A stretch of 64,000 nucleotides of DNA from Phytophthora hibernalis (Eukaryota > Oomycota > Peronosporomycetes > Peronosporales > Peronosporaceae), in contig JAAKBF010000094.1 in NCBI GenBank assembly GCA_012656075.1, positions 124,001-188,000 on the forward strand, read 5' to 3'. Shown here one piece after another: positions 1 to 11,059 of this stretch. How positions within the stretch are numbered: the stretch's first letter is position 1; every line of letters begins with the position of its first letter. Position numbers and translations under genes: made by a program. Below the pieces are notes generated by a model that searched no databases, was not told the DNA's origin, and was given only the letters and a program-made list of their open reading frames with translations.

Positions 1-1218
1 CACCAAACATTTATACGTGTCAGCAAATTTGCACAGGCATTCAGACTTCTTCCCTTGCGAAAATTTCGCCAAAAGGGTTTGCCGATTGTCTTACCGCGAC
101 GTTGTTGATGTACTATCGCGACACACTAGCGGTAACTCCACAGCACATCTTGCACCAGGAGCTCCAACGCGTACACGCCACGTTGCCATCGCACCAGCAG
201 GGCCAGGATGAACTACTAGACTGGGGCAGCAAAATCCGCAAACGGTTTATCACGGACAATATATTGTCCCTATCTGTTCAGCAAGTAAAAACAGCCTTAC
301 GTCAGAAGAGCAAGCAGAGCAATTTGTTGGTCATCACACCTTCAGCGGAACCCTGGAGCGACTTCTTAACGGTCACCAGCAGCTTGTATTCGCAAACGAG
401 GAGCTGAAGAGTTTGATGTATCGAGTCCTGGATCGCATTGAGCGACCTGCTGGTGCCTCAGGACCACTGTGCAGCGCATGCTGTGGTAGCAGCTATCTCC
501 GTGCTGATGAACCGACTATCCGCGCTGCTGCTCCACCACTCCAGCTGCGCCCTCCGTTGGTTAGTCAGGTTTGGCCTACAAGCTTGTCAACGTGGAAGGG
601 AAGCGGCTCTCCGATTTCCTGGCCAATTCGTGATGGAGGGCCTCGGGTCTCTGCCAAAGATTGCCGGGCACCGCCGTCAAAAAGATTGCTTGCGTGCGGT
701 CGAGATCGCACTGTACGTCGCCGACATGAACAGCATTCCACCACTGCCACATTCTTCCCGAGAGTCCGATCGAATGCACTGGATTGCCGCTATGAAAGAT
801 ATGGTAAGTTAATGCGAAACAGTGTTAGTGAATGGCTTTATTAAAGGCTCAGCGGGAGCTCAGCGAAAGCGGCGCCGATCCGGAAAACTTACCGGTATAG
901 TCAAGGCTTGAGTGAGCTGACCGATCCACAACGGGCAGCATTTCGATTGTTGCCCCGTATCAAGTTCGTAGCCGTCTGTGCAGCTGACATCGGACGCTGA
1001 TAAGTAAATGACCGAAGTGACAGTAGCATTACTATAGGAGGAGAGATTCCACTTGACATCGCTTGGTATTAATCCAGTACATTCAATAGATCTTTGCACA
1101 ATCATTTTCATGTTCACCATATAGTCCAAGTTCACCGGCAAGTTTGTGTCGATCGTAGATAACAAGAATGGCACCAAACCCGTGTCCAATCTCACAAGAT
1201 AGCTGACGCTGAAACCAA
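1..1218. other. Unassigned DNA, possible decayed coding sequence
   Basis: No protein family is recognised. Open frames on the plus strand (about 102-407 and 438-812) change frame at several points. One stretch, around 290-450, reads as a plausible charged helical segment rich in Glu, Gln and Leu, followed by low-complexity Ala/Ser/Pro-rich sequence. This resembles decayed transposon coding sequence, but nothing diagnostic is visible. The rest, to 1218, shows no feature. Confidence 0.3.
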
Positions 1219-1480
1219 GGCACCACCATGTCCGAGCGCGCCACCGAGCTCGAGCACACCACCAAATCCAGACACTGCATCATGTGCGAGCGCACCACGT
1301 ACGCGTGCCACCATATCCGAGTGCGGGTGCCGCCAAATCCGCGTGCTCCACCAATTCCGCGCACCACTAAGACCGATCGCACCAGCTCTATCCGCGCGCC
1401 ACCAAGTTCATGCACCACCACCACGTCCGCTCGCCGCATCTAAATCCCAGCGCACCTCTAAGTCCGAGCCCATGTCCTCC
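1219..1480. repeat. Degenerate ~18-24 bp minisatellite
   Basis: The core 'caccaccaagtccgagcgc' recurs about a dozen times with substitutions and variable spacing (for example at 1219, 1258, 1355 and 1396). It creates an artefactual Thr/Pro/Arg-rich open frame. I regard it as a simple degenerate repeat, not a gene. Confidence 0.6.
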
Positions 1481-1813
1481 TGTGCAGCAGCCGTGCCCCG
1501 CCTCTTGAGTCCGTCACCGTGAATTCACCACTGACCATAAATAGTGCCAGTAAAAAATGATTTTCAACCAATCCAAATCATCGAACGAAGTTATAGGGGT
1601 ACGCTTTTTGATAGCTTTGCCAAGTGTATACGGCCGGGCAGGGTAACCACTAACTTCGGCCGAGTTTTTATACTTTGTAGGGGCCGAAGATAAGACGAGC
1701 TTAGAGGGTACAGTGAGGTGGTGCCCAAATACAGATCCGTTGCGCTAAATACGGAAGCAACCCTAGCCACCTGACCGCAAGGCGCTGATTGGTTGTAAGC
1801 CACAATATTTGAA
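1481..1813. other. No gene seen
   Basis: There is no supported gene. The stretch runs from the minisatellite to the left terminus of the first PiggyBac element; the minus-strand open frame across 1591-1917 has no recognisable motif. Confidence 0.4.
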
Positions 1814-2316
1814 CCCTTTTTTGCCGATGCGGGGTAAAACGCTGCGTTTTGCAAATTAAGGTAGTAACACGTAGCACCGTGTACCGTTATACAACCTTGT
1901 TTTGAAACAAACACCACTAGAAAAGTACACGGCTATCGATGTATGCGATTATATAAAGGTCATTTATGTTTTTGTCCAATCATCTTGCAGTTTTGTAGGA
2001 CTTCAGCGGTAATTTTTGCAGTGATTTGATGTAAGGTACACCAATACTAGCGGATTCGACAGGATATCCTATCCGAATGATAACATGCAGATCTCTGGGA
2101 GAGGTCTAGCTTTTCTCTGGAAGGCGTCATCGGTAGTGTGTACGCGGGTGGAGTCTACAATGTGCATGTCCGTCGTTTAGCCGTAAAACGGCTAGGCTGA
2201 ACAGTGTTGTCAAGTGGAAATCCTACTTTTAAACACAGTGTTCTTTTCAAACGAGTGCAGCACGTGCATTCTTACATGAAGTTATCCTTCGTAATCCGTC
2301 GATACATGAGACTATG

Positions 2317-3796
2317 CTAGTGGTGAAAATATCGCAGCTTCGCGCTAAACAGCTCTGACTTCCTGCGCAGGAGGTTGCCGTTTGTAGAAAACAGATTTGT
2401 GGTCATGTAGAACATGTGAAACTTCTGACAGCACATCCAGTGCACATCCGGGCATTCAAACGACTTGGTGGGGCCGTTGTAAGCCTCTGAACTCAAGGAG
2501 ACGCAGTGCTCCGCACAGTACATTGTAGCTTCCGTCGGAAACCTCTCTTCGAAACGACAAATTACACATTCGCGCTTCCGTCGAGAGTCGGGAAACACTT
2601 GTCACGAGCGTCTAGGGGTGCATTCCGATAGCGGAGCTGCGACGACTTCGTGTCGCTGCTCTCTGCAAGGAGTTCGCAGAACGTCGTAAACCGGTATCAC
2701 AGAGCGAATCTCTCCACCCACCATTGAGCAGCGCCGACGTTAACTCTACAACGCATGTTCGATGGGGATCTCGCCCTTTGTTAGCCTTGCCGGCTAGTTT
2801 ACGCGGTATATTAGCGTTGCATCGGGCAAGATCAATAAAAGCCATCGCAAGCTTTTGTGCCATCGCCGAAAAGTGTGTCCATCGGCTACCGAAAAGCGCG
2901 ATCGTAGTTGGTCAAATCGGGCGACACCATACATCGATTGGTTGTACTCGATGACAAAGGTAGGAGCACTGAAAGCCACCTTTCGGTTTCCCACGAGGCG
3001 TTCTACTTGTGTAGTAGAAGATGGGTCGGCGTTGGAGACAATGTTCACATCTGCTCCATCAACCCACGATTTTGTTGCGAGCGCAGACACCTTGTCGAGA
3101 TGTACCTCTCGTTTTTGTCCTTCTTTGAAAGCGTGAAGAAGCGCGGGAAGCGCTTACTATTCTCTCGGACAGTGCCTCGGCAGAACAAACCAAACAACCG
3201 AAGGCTCTCCAAGAGCTGACAGGAAGTGTAAAAGTTGTCGGTGTTGATGATTCTCTTGCTGCCATGTTGCGGTCGAGTGGCCTCAATAAAATGCTTGCTC
3301 ACCTCAGAAGTAAACTCTGTTGCTGCTTGCAGTCTTGCCACGGTAAATACCTCCACAACACCGCTCAAGCGTGAGGTCATATCACTTGAGCAATGAAGTC
3401 GAAAATTCAAAGCCAACCAGGTCGTTGAGCAACAGCAATTGTAGATTTTGAAAAGGTTTTTCAGGTGGGCTTCGAAGCATTGAACATGATGAGATTTCGT
3501 GCGTATCGCGAGCGGCAGGCGATGTTCGTCTCACCCACATCACAATTCCGACCAACATCGACAAACTTGGACAATCGAACTTTCAGAAGGATCAACAGTG
3601 GACGAACTCTGTCTGCTGAATCGCGTGAAAGATTTGCACGATCGGCGTCGTTGCGGAAGCATATGTTCTTGCAAATGTGTTGGAAGCGCTTTAGTTTCAT
3701 CACTGTCTCCAATCCCAAAGTATCATCATTCAGAATGCTATCCTCAACCTGTGAGCCCCAATAGTTGGAGTATTCACCTTTATCTACAAGGGTCAT
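2317..3796 (-). pseudogene. PiggyBac transposase (DDE_Tnp_1_7) remnant
   Basis: Several minus-strand frames together reproduce the PiggyBac DDE core in order. At 3461-3796 is the 'LKRFQHICKNICF' helix followed by the first-Asp strand ('NCDVGETNIACRSRYARN') and 'SKP'. At 3045-3416 is the second-Asp strand 'NTDNFYTSCQLLESLR' followed by 'GTVRENSKRFPRF'. At 2794-3090 is the third-Asp motif 'YGVARFDQLRSRF'. At 2317-2598 is a Cys-rich C-terminal zinc-binding tail ('CVICRFEERF' then 'CAEHC'). The enzyme would excise and integrate the element at TTAA. It is broken by multiple frameshifts and stops, so it is a dead copy. Confidence 0.75.
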
Positions 3797-3981
3797 GTAG
3801 AAATGCCGAGAAAGGGCATCATCTCATCCAAAGTCACCTTGGACTGCTTCAATGGCTGCGCGTACGCATGTGTATTCTCGACCACCTTCTTCCAAAATGA
3901 GAGCGGCAAATACGCAAAGAATCTCGAGGCCACGGAGTGCTCAAAGATTGATCTGAACTTTGGGAGCAGCTTCGTATCTGA

Positions 3982-4497
3982 TTAGCCATCATTTTGCATG
4001 AAAAGATCCGACGGAGTTTCGAGCGTCACACTTGCATGGAATTCCATCTCTGCAATTTCCTTCACCTCTGCTTGGTTGTCGGGTAGTTCTTCTGTGCTTT
4101 CAAACCTAGCGTTGGCCTCGTCAATCTCCTCGCAGTCATCCCAAATATCGTCAATCCCGTGGGCTTCGTGGTACGGGTGACACAATACATGCCACGTATT
4201 CGACCCTATCTCAACACCGACAGCACGGGCGTGGTTCATCACTCTCTCTAACGCTTTCTCGTGACAGATGTAATGGATGTGCTTCTTTGTCTGATAGCGT
4301 GTTGATGCCCAGAAAATTTCGTACTCTACCGCTCCACCGCCGCCTTTTACACGGCGTTCGCGCGAAATCACTCCGGTCAAATACGTAGCTCCAACCTCGC
4401 TATAAAGCGCAGCATTCATCCAAGGTTCGCGATCTGGTCTGTAGCAAACGTGGCTACCAATCCTCACTCTGGACGATACAGATCCCAGTGTCGCCAT
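3982..4497 (-). pseudogene. Middle ORF of PiggyBac 1, linker region
   Basis: This 171-residue open frame lies between the chromodomain ORF and the DDE core on the same strand. It begins 'MATLGSVSSRVRIGSH' and ends in an acidic Glu/Asp-rich tract. No catalytic motif is visible. Its position fits the N-terminal extension that precedes the DDE core in PiggyBac transposases. Assignment to the element rests on position and strand only. Confidence 0.45.
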
Positions 4498-4584
4498 TTG
4501 ATCGATGCTGCTGGTGTCGACGGTCGATGGTTGTGCGTGACTAGCAGATGCACGAACAACAGCACCTTAGCGTTTTCGACGCTT

Positions 4585-4845
4585 TCATCGAAACGTTTTT
4601 ACAGCAGCAGCGCTGATGTTCGCCTCTGGCTCCCACGTGCTGTCTTCAGAGTCATACCCTGCCCACTTGACGAGGAACATGCCGTCATTTTCTTCGCAGA
4701 TTTCTTCCACCTCGTAGTCACCCCCACTCGAGTTGGAATTCTCATCTGCAAGGTCGTTGGCATCTTGGAAAGATAGGTTGCGCTTTGCTGTTCTTGCTGA
4801 CGCTCTGCTTGCTTGCTTTGCGTGTCGTTTGGACGACCGCACCAT
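4585..4845 (-). pseudogene. Chromodomain-containing N-terminal ORF of PiggyBac 1
   Basis: This 86-residue frame starts at an ATG (complement of 4843-4845) with a basic Lys/Arg/Ser-rich leader. From about residue 43 it carries a chromodomain signature: 'YEVEEICEENDG', then 'FLVKWAGYDSEDSTWEP', the typical beta-strand plus W-E-P motif of HP1/Polycomb-type modules. Chromodomains bind methylated histone tails and are known as targeting modules on some retroelement integrases. Here the frame points into the PiggyBac coding remnants on the same strand, so it was probably the 5' exon or N-terminal module of the transposase, or a companion protein. The frame ends at a stop before the next block; whether an intron or decay separates them cannot be decided. 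Confidence 0.7.
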
Positions 4846-5836
4846 GTTGAGCTGTTTGTGTCAGGCGCTGCAAATGTAAGTGTGAGCCGATAGCAAATAA
4901 TATCGCAACCCAAAGAGCACCAGCGACAAAAACCATTCACAAGTTCTAGGAAAACAAACGACATCATGTTTAGAATCTTATCGCACCACACATACTTCGA
5001 ATCTTACCGGACCATGCGTTCTACCAAATGCCACGACGCCGTCGTCAATCAAACGGAAGAGACAAAAACAAACGATTCTGCAAACAGCTACTTCAAGGAG
5101 CTCTCTCTCACTCTATCCGCTAGCGTGACAATCACACCGTGCGAGGGGAGAGGACCGAACTGACAGCAAAAGACGACAGCTTCTTCGCGCGCGCTCGGAC
5201 GGGATCGAACTGACTGTATTGTCCGTGACCACGCAGAGCCTCAAACGACTCACTCACGCGTCAGCTTTGCTGCATTCGGCCGTCCGGCGTCAGCTAACCG
5301 CGGGTGTAGTCTCTCAAGGTTTAGAAGCACTCTACAACAACACAGAAGACCACACGCATTAGCAAAACAGCATGCACTTCGCGACGATCACTCCACGCAT
5401 GTACTCACCACCTCGCAGCAAAAGACGACAGCTTCTTCACGCGCGGCCGGACGGGATCGAACTGCCAGTGTTGACCGCGGTCCCACAGCACTTTCACTGG
5501 TCCACTCGAGTACCCGTCAGTGTTGACGGAGCAATACACAGCCAGATCAAGTGGCGAGTGCCAGCCCGCCGCTTCGCGTGCTGACTGTTGAGTGGTCGCA
5601 GGATTCCCGTAATTTATCCGGGCTGCCGTCTTTTCCCAAAATACATCATGGGCTTTGATCGTAATTTATCGATAGCGCTCTGATGTCTCCACACACAAAT
5701 CGATATTTTGCCAATCAGATGCTTGCCGCAAATTTAAGTTAAACGCGACATTATGCCACGTTTTAACTGGTAGCCTGATTATGGCTATGTGCATATGGCC
5801 ATGATTACCATCAAGGCTGGCCTGAAAACACTACCA

Positions 5837-5859
5837 AAACGATGCATCATGCATCGTTT
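5837..5859. repeat. 23-bp perfect palindrome near the right end of PiggyBac 1
   Basis: The arms 'aaacgatgcat' and 'atgcatcgttt' flank a single central C. It sits about 65 bp inside the right terminus, where PiggyBac elements often carry internal inverted repeats that help transposase binding. Its function here is inferred from position. Confidence 0.6.
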
Positions 5860-6109
5860 AAGTAAAACATACGAGACAAACTATGCAATACTTTAAACAG
5901 AAAATGTATCGGCAACAAAAGGGTTAAATAGCTCTTTTACGGCAGCATTCTGTCATTCGAGACATTCCGTCGGCAGCACATGAGGGTCAAGTATGCGTGG
6001 AATTTCGTGCTCGCATGTCATACCGAAGAACAGCTCTATGTATTTCTCGATGGACACAAATGTCGGGTGAAGGACAAGAGTCAACTAGAAGTATGCCTAG
6101 TTTGCCAAG

Positions 6110-6250
6110 TGTGACGGGGTCACACAGCACCAGGAAGCGTAAGAGAGCAAAGACTCTGAGTGAACGATAAGTTCACAGTTCCCAGTCTAAGGGAACTATC
6201 TACGGGTTTGATAGCAAGAAAAAGACTGAATATATTTATAGCTGAGTTAA
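6110..6250 (+). mobile_element. Ty3/Gypsy LTR fragment, cut at a TTAA
   Basis: The fragment starts 'tgtgacggggtcacacagca', the TG-start of an LTR, and is the inverted counterpart of 12836-12987 along about 140 bp with scattered substitutions. It breaks off at the TTAA of 6247-6250, exactly where the PiggyBac 2 terminus begins. The intact counterpart has an uninterrupted TTAA at the same place. The stretch 5928-6109 to its left shows no feature. Confidence 0.7.
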
Positions 6251-9200
6251 CCCCTTGAACGCGAAGGGTCGGAAATTGGCCTTATGATGTTCTGAACAGC
6301 ATAAGAACAACTTGACTTCACTATGGCTCTAAATCCGCAAAAGGTGATCATCGTCCTGTCCCGTATCGTGAGTGCATATCATTGAAAAAATTAACGAATT
6401 GAATTGGCTCGTAGGACAGATGGATTGAAGTACCGCATATTCAATTCGTCTCTATCATTTTTAAAAATTTAAATATCGGTCCCTCTTTGCCTCTTTCATG
6501 TCAAGCCACTCATTCTTCGATTTCGCCGCTGGGGGACAAACGATGGCGTTTTACATGGATTTTAACGCAATCTGGCCGCTACTTCGCAAGGAGAAGAGAA
6601 CGTGAAAGCCAGCCACGAAGATTCAAATTCAGTACGTTTGATCTTGCTGTACATCTCGTCTACTACGTTTACTCATACTTGTGGGCGTAAGTATTGCCTT
6701 ACTTCAGCTGAAACTACGTGAAACCCGGGATCAGTGTCAAGACCGGACAGCAAGGCGTGGACTACTTCAACGGGGAAGACGAGCTGTTGGCATATGTGCG
6801 TACGGACATGGAGCGCTGCTCCAGATTAAACATCTCGAATGTTTTGGTCCGCTCACAGACACACGATACTTCGTATCAACAAAACAGTGTATTTTATTAT
6901 TTACGAGCTAAACCCACGAAAAAGCAGCTTGCAGAAGACGCGAAGACAAAACGGCGTGAGCTTGCTGCGTTTGACAAAGTTTGGGGTCAGCAAGACCGTA
7001 CCGGTGAGTGATGGGGTGGTGGCGGCTAACTCGCAGTAGGATGTTGGTTCTCACACTGACATTTTTCTATGATAGCCGTCGACGGACAAACCGCGAAGCC
7101 ACCTCAAGTCACGCCGGCGACAGCCCCACCCTCGGTTATGAACCACATCCCGAATGGTATAAAATTTTGCTGTTATGTTGACACGTTGTGCATATGAATC
7201 GTTTGCTGACTTGGTTTGTTTGTTATCGTAAGGAAATGCTAACATGGATACCACCACGTCTGCGAATGCTGACGCGTCAAGTTTACCAAGTGGGGTAACG
7301 CTGACAATACATCTGCGAAAGCTGACGAGGCGAGTATAACGACGGAGTCTAATGCTGACATGGATTCCCCTACTACTGCAAATGCTGACACGTCAAGTTT
7401 ACCAGGTGAGAGTAATGCTGACCCGGACATCACTTCTGTGAGAGCTGACGAGTCGATCATAACGACCGTGGCTAAACCTGGTATGGTCACCGCCCCGCTG
7501 ATAAAACCTTGGACCAGTCAAGTCAAATCGAGGGAGTGTAAGTGAAGCATCGGATGTTGGCTCTAACGATGAAGCTATGAGCCCGGCAACGACGATGATA
7601 GCGAGGAGGACGAGCCGGACGCGATTATCGAGGAGGAGGAAGAGCAAGCTACGATTGATGAGGAAGAAAAAGATGAAGAAGTTTACTCGAACCCCGTTGA
7701 CGATTCGCGACGTCTGCTACAAGATGCAGGTGGATTCTCGCCGCTTTGCTTTGACTTTGTCGACAATCGCGACCCCAACATAGTCGATGGGAATGGTGAC
7801 ACCTATTTGGAGACGGATGGTGAAGGTCAAGATGATCTAGCGGAGTCAGCCGGCGTTGATGAGGACATGGACAGTGACGTCGCCGAGACTGAGAACTCCG
7901 AGGATGACAGTCTTCGACGAGAGTTGAGTCGTGTCGCAAAGCTGATGAACGAATCGGGCGGGAGCATTTGCACATAAGTGCTCAAGGTGGGGTTTTCTTT
8001 TTGTTAAGCTGACATGAACAGCGTCTAACTATGATATTATGTTAACAGCGTCATGGATGTCTACAATGACGATCAGCTCGGTGAAATGAAGGTGGACGGA
8101 TGGGATGTGTTTCCAGACAACGTGGCCGCTACAATTGTGGACGACCCGGCGGTGGACAAGATATATGATGGGTACTGTGGGCCATCGCAAAATATTATGT
8201 CAGCATCGAAGACACCACTCCATTTATTCTTCAATTTCTTGCCGAAGACATTATGGCGTCAAGTGGCGACCTAATCTGGAAGCAGACGCTGGAAACAAGA
8301 CTTCAGAAAGCAGAGAAGGAAATCAGTGTCACGCATCGAACACAGCGTACTAGAGCTACATTACTCAGAAACCTTGAGAAATTCCAAAGGGTTTCACCCC
8401 ATGAAGTTGTATTGGATTGATGCTCGCTCATGCTCTGAGTCCGTGTAAGAGAATGGATCTACATTGGTCTACTCAAGAGGTTGGGGTGCTTCCAACTGGG
8501 ACCTTCAACAACGTCATGACACGCGACCGCTTTCGTGAGATTACTCGGTTAATCCACTTTACGTATAACACCGACACGGGTGCTTTAGCAGACCAAGCCT
8601 AGAAGATACGATCCATTTTGTCGGTGCTTGAGAAGAGCTTCAAAGAAGGCTATGTGCTTGGATCCCGTGTTGCTATCGACGAAGGTGTTCTTCCATCTCA
8701 CAACCGTCGGAACCCTACAAGAACATTCATGAAAGACAAGCCGCACAGATGGGGTTCTAAATGAGTCATGACTTGCTGCGCGGAAACGGGATACTTCAAG
8801 AGGTACTTATACTGACTGGAAGCTCATAAATGCGTGATCTTATACTGACATGTACTGACACAAATGTATGTCATCTTGGGTGGAGCTGGACATTGGGAGG
8901 TCTGGGGATGCTGAAGGCTCTCAATCGATGGACACCAAAAATGAACCTGCTGCTGTGATTCGCAACATCGTGTGCGTGTTTCGAGGTCTGCCCTATGAAG
9001 GCCACCGGGTTGTTATCGGTGATCGATACTACACTTCAATACCATTAGCGCATCAATTGAGGACAATGCGCTTCAATTACGTGGGCACTATGCAGACGGA
9101 TCGCAAAGAATGGTGCCAGGAGCTGACGTACCCGAAGAAAACGCGCCAAGCAAGGACACCACGGAGTTCGTTCAAGATGGCTGTTGCACACTCGAACCAT

Positions 9201-10436
9201 GGGCTGGTTACGTTGATGCGGGCGGACAATACCATTATCTCCTTTCTGGCGTCGCAAGTAACTGCTGATACAACGACTGTGCGGCGACGTGAGAGGAAGG
9301 GATGAGCGAGTAACGTGACATGCCCAGGACTCGTTGCGGAATATCTACGCTACATGGGAGGCGTCAACCGTCTTGACCAACTGCGGCTTCAAGCATATTC
9401 GATACAGATGTATATAAGGTATGGATGTTATGCTGACATGGCGGGGTTATGAATTGTAGCTTATGTTGTACTGCTCAACAGATTCAACAAGTACTACAAA
9501 GGCCTCTTCCTTGGACAAGTAGATATGGCCTTGGTGAACGCATACATTGCGTTCAAGCACTTTGAGAGAAGAAGGCAAGAAAGAACTCTCACTTCGAAGT
9601 TCTAGCAAGATTGCACGAAGAACTCATCAGCCAGACAGAGGATTGTTTTACGAAGACAAGAGCGTCCTCTGACGGCCAGGACGTGACTGAGAGACCAAGC
9701 GTCGTGAAAGGCGAGCACGCTGTCACCCATACGACGGATTTTTGTATGAACAGCGGCGCTCAACGGCTACGTCAAAGACAATGCAAGGTGTGCTCCGTCT
9801 AAAACCAGAGGGTAAGAAGAGAGGGACGTCCATCTACTACTGTGTTCCGTGCTCTCAAGGCATGATATGTCTCGTTACGCTAAACAACAAGGTGCGCGGT
9901 CACGCGAAGAATGAAGGCCTAACATGCTTCCAGATTTGGCACATGGCCTGGCAGACCGGAGAGTGCGCGCTGAAGGCCAGCCATATTCACGACAAAGCAC
10001 GAGTTACAGAGTAGGGTAGGCGCATCTAACCTTTGGTAATTGTATCTTCGTTCGTATTGCCTTCGATTGATCTGCGTTGGTGTGTTGGCCTTGGTGTTGC
10101 TAGCACAAATCAATCGGCTTGGTTTCCCTTCTAGCTTTCTCGATATGGCGAAATGCACTGTATGCCGACTGATCGCATGCTCTATCCTTGCCCTCCACAA
10201 ATTCTTAAAATTCAGAATTTCTGGAACTGGTTGTGATTGGCTTAATTGAGTATGTCACACTACACATCATCTTTGCGGGAATTATTACCGAGGAGATTAG
10301 CTACAACCCGTGTAAAAAGTCCAAATTTAAACTGATTTTCAAAATGGCATAATTCATCGCATATGATTCATTATGCTGTTCAGAACAGCATAATGCGTTT
10401 TCTTATCACGTCCATGTCACCCCTTCGCGTTCAAGG
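6251..10436 (+). mobile_element. PiggyBac-family DNA transposon 2 (decayed)
   Basis: The termini are exact 16-bp inverted repeats: 'ccttgaacgcgaaggg' at 6253-6268 and its complement at 10421-10436. The left end abuts TTAA at 6247-6250; the right-hand TTAA is not preserved. Each end also has a subterminal palindrome: near-perfect at 6281-6303 and perfect, 21 bp, at 10371-10391 ('tatgctgttc', centre A, 'gaacagcata'). A plus-strand transposase remnant lies between. It differs in sequence from PiggyBac 1, so the two are separate families inserted about 0.3 kb apart in opposite orientation. The regions 6304-6680 and 10015-10370 hold no gene. Confidence 0.8.
6718..10014 (+). pseudogene. PiggyBac transposase remnant with introns
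   Basis: Blocks of a DDE_Tnp_1_7 transposase appear in order on the plus strand. At 8053-8274 is the N-terminal signature 'YCGPSQNIMSASKTPLHLFF' followed by 'FLPKTLW'. At 8460-8600 is 'LPTGTFNNVMTRDRFREITR'. At about 8610-8760 is the first-Asp strand 'VAIDEGVLPSHN'. At 9010-9050 is the second-Asp strand 'VVIGDRYYTS'. At 9350-9420 is the third-Asp motif 'GVNRLDQLRLQAYSI', continued at 9480-9600 by 'VDMALVNAYIAFKHF'. The Cys/His tail ('GLTCFQIWH') is at about 9920. The blocks are separated by short GT...AG intervals, e.g. 7004-7075 and about 9420-9480, some with CTGAC boxes. Several stops and frame changes lie outside these, so the gene looks inactive. The segment 7240-7970 is low-complexity Ala/Asp/Glu-rich. 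Confidence 0.75.
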
Positions 10437-11059
10437 TCTGAACGGCCTCACCTCTTCTGAGCTGTTACGACTCGTGCGGAACTATATTACCCGCCTTGGT
10501 GTGTGAAACTGTGTTATCCACACAGGAAGCGCAACATGTGACTTCCTCTTCAGTTTAGGTCTGGGCGACCGTGTGCCCCGTGGCACAGTATGTTGTGCTG
10601 GGCACGAGGTCAATCATTGGCCCCGTGCCGATCCAGTGGGAGGTGGGACAGTGTGTTCGTCGACTCCACGTCCGCGTACGGTCTCACCGAAAGATATTCC
10701 GTCTAGTAGTTCATGCCTGGGGAGCATTGCTCCGAGTCGTTCGTAACGACCCCCGTCTGATACAAGGTTATACCCGACATGTACGGGCGACGGCGTCGTC
10801 GACGGTCATCTTGACGTGGAACTTGGTTACCCACGTTCAGAGTCGTATTGGTGGAGGCTTCAAGAGTCTTGTTTGACTCCGTGTGGTACTTAATTACTCA
10901 CACTAAAGGATGCGTGACGTACCTCTGCATTGGCCACGGTCTTGGCTTTCTTGACCACACGTGGATTTAATCCACCATTGCAGTTGTACTTATCAACAGT
11001 ACGTCAGCCGAAGCCCGTACGGCGACGACTGACAGCGATGTGTGTTACTGGTGCTGTAG
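10437..11059. repeat. Degenerate repeats with a recurring hairpin motif
   Basis: No gene is seen. A ~28-bp imperfect inverted motif, roughly GTGTGGAACT...TTACCCACAC, recurs at about 10474, 10499, 10812, 10880 and again at 11350. Similar flanking text follows the 10880 and 11350 copies ('ggccacggtct', then 'acgtgga'), so the block arose partly by tandem duplication with a period near 470 bp. It may be a decayed non-coding or pol part of the adjoining Gypsy element. Confidence 0.5.

Larger units (their letters stand above)
1814..5923 (-). mobile_element. PiggyBac-family DNA transposon 1 (decayed)
   Basis: The left terminus at 1814-1830 reads 'cccttttttgccgatgc'. The right terminus at 5906-5923, reverse-complemented, reads 'cccttttgttgccgatac', so the ends form an imperfect inverted repeat with one indel. 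A TTAA, the PiggyBac target duplication, follows the right end at 5924-5927; the left one has decayed to TTGA. Coding remnants lie on the minus strand inside: a chromodomain ORF, a middle ORF and a PiggyBac DDE transposase. Frameshifts and stops make it non-autonomous today. The regions 1831-2316 and 4846-5836 inside the element hold no recognisable gene. Confidence 0.75.

Noticed and set aside
1228..1443. Thr/Pro/Arg-rich ORF
   Set aside because: It is produced by translation of the degenerate minisatellite.
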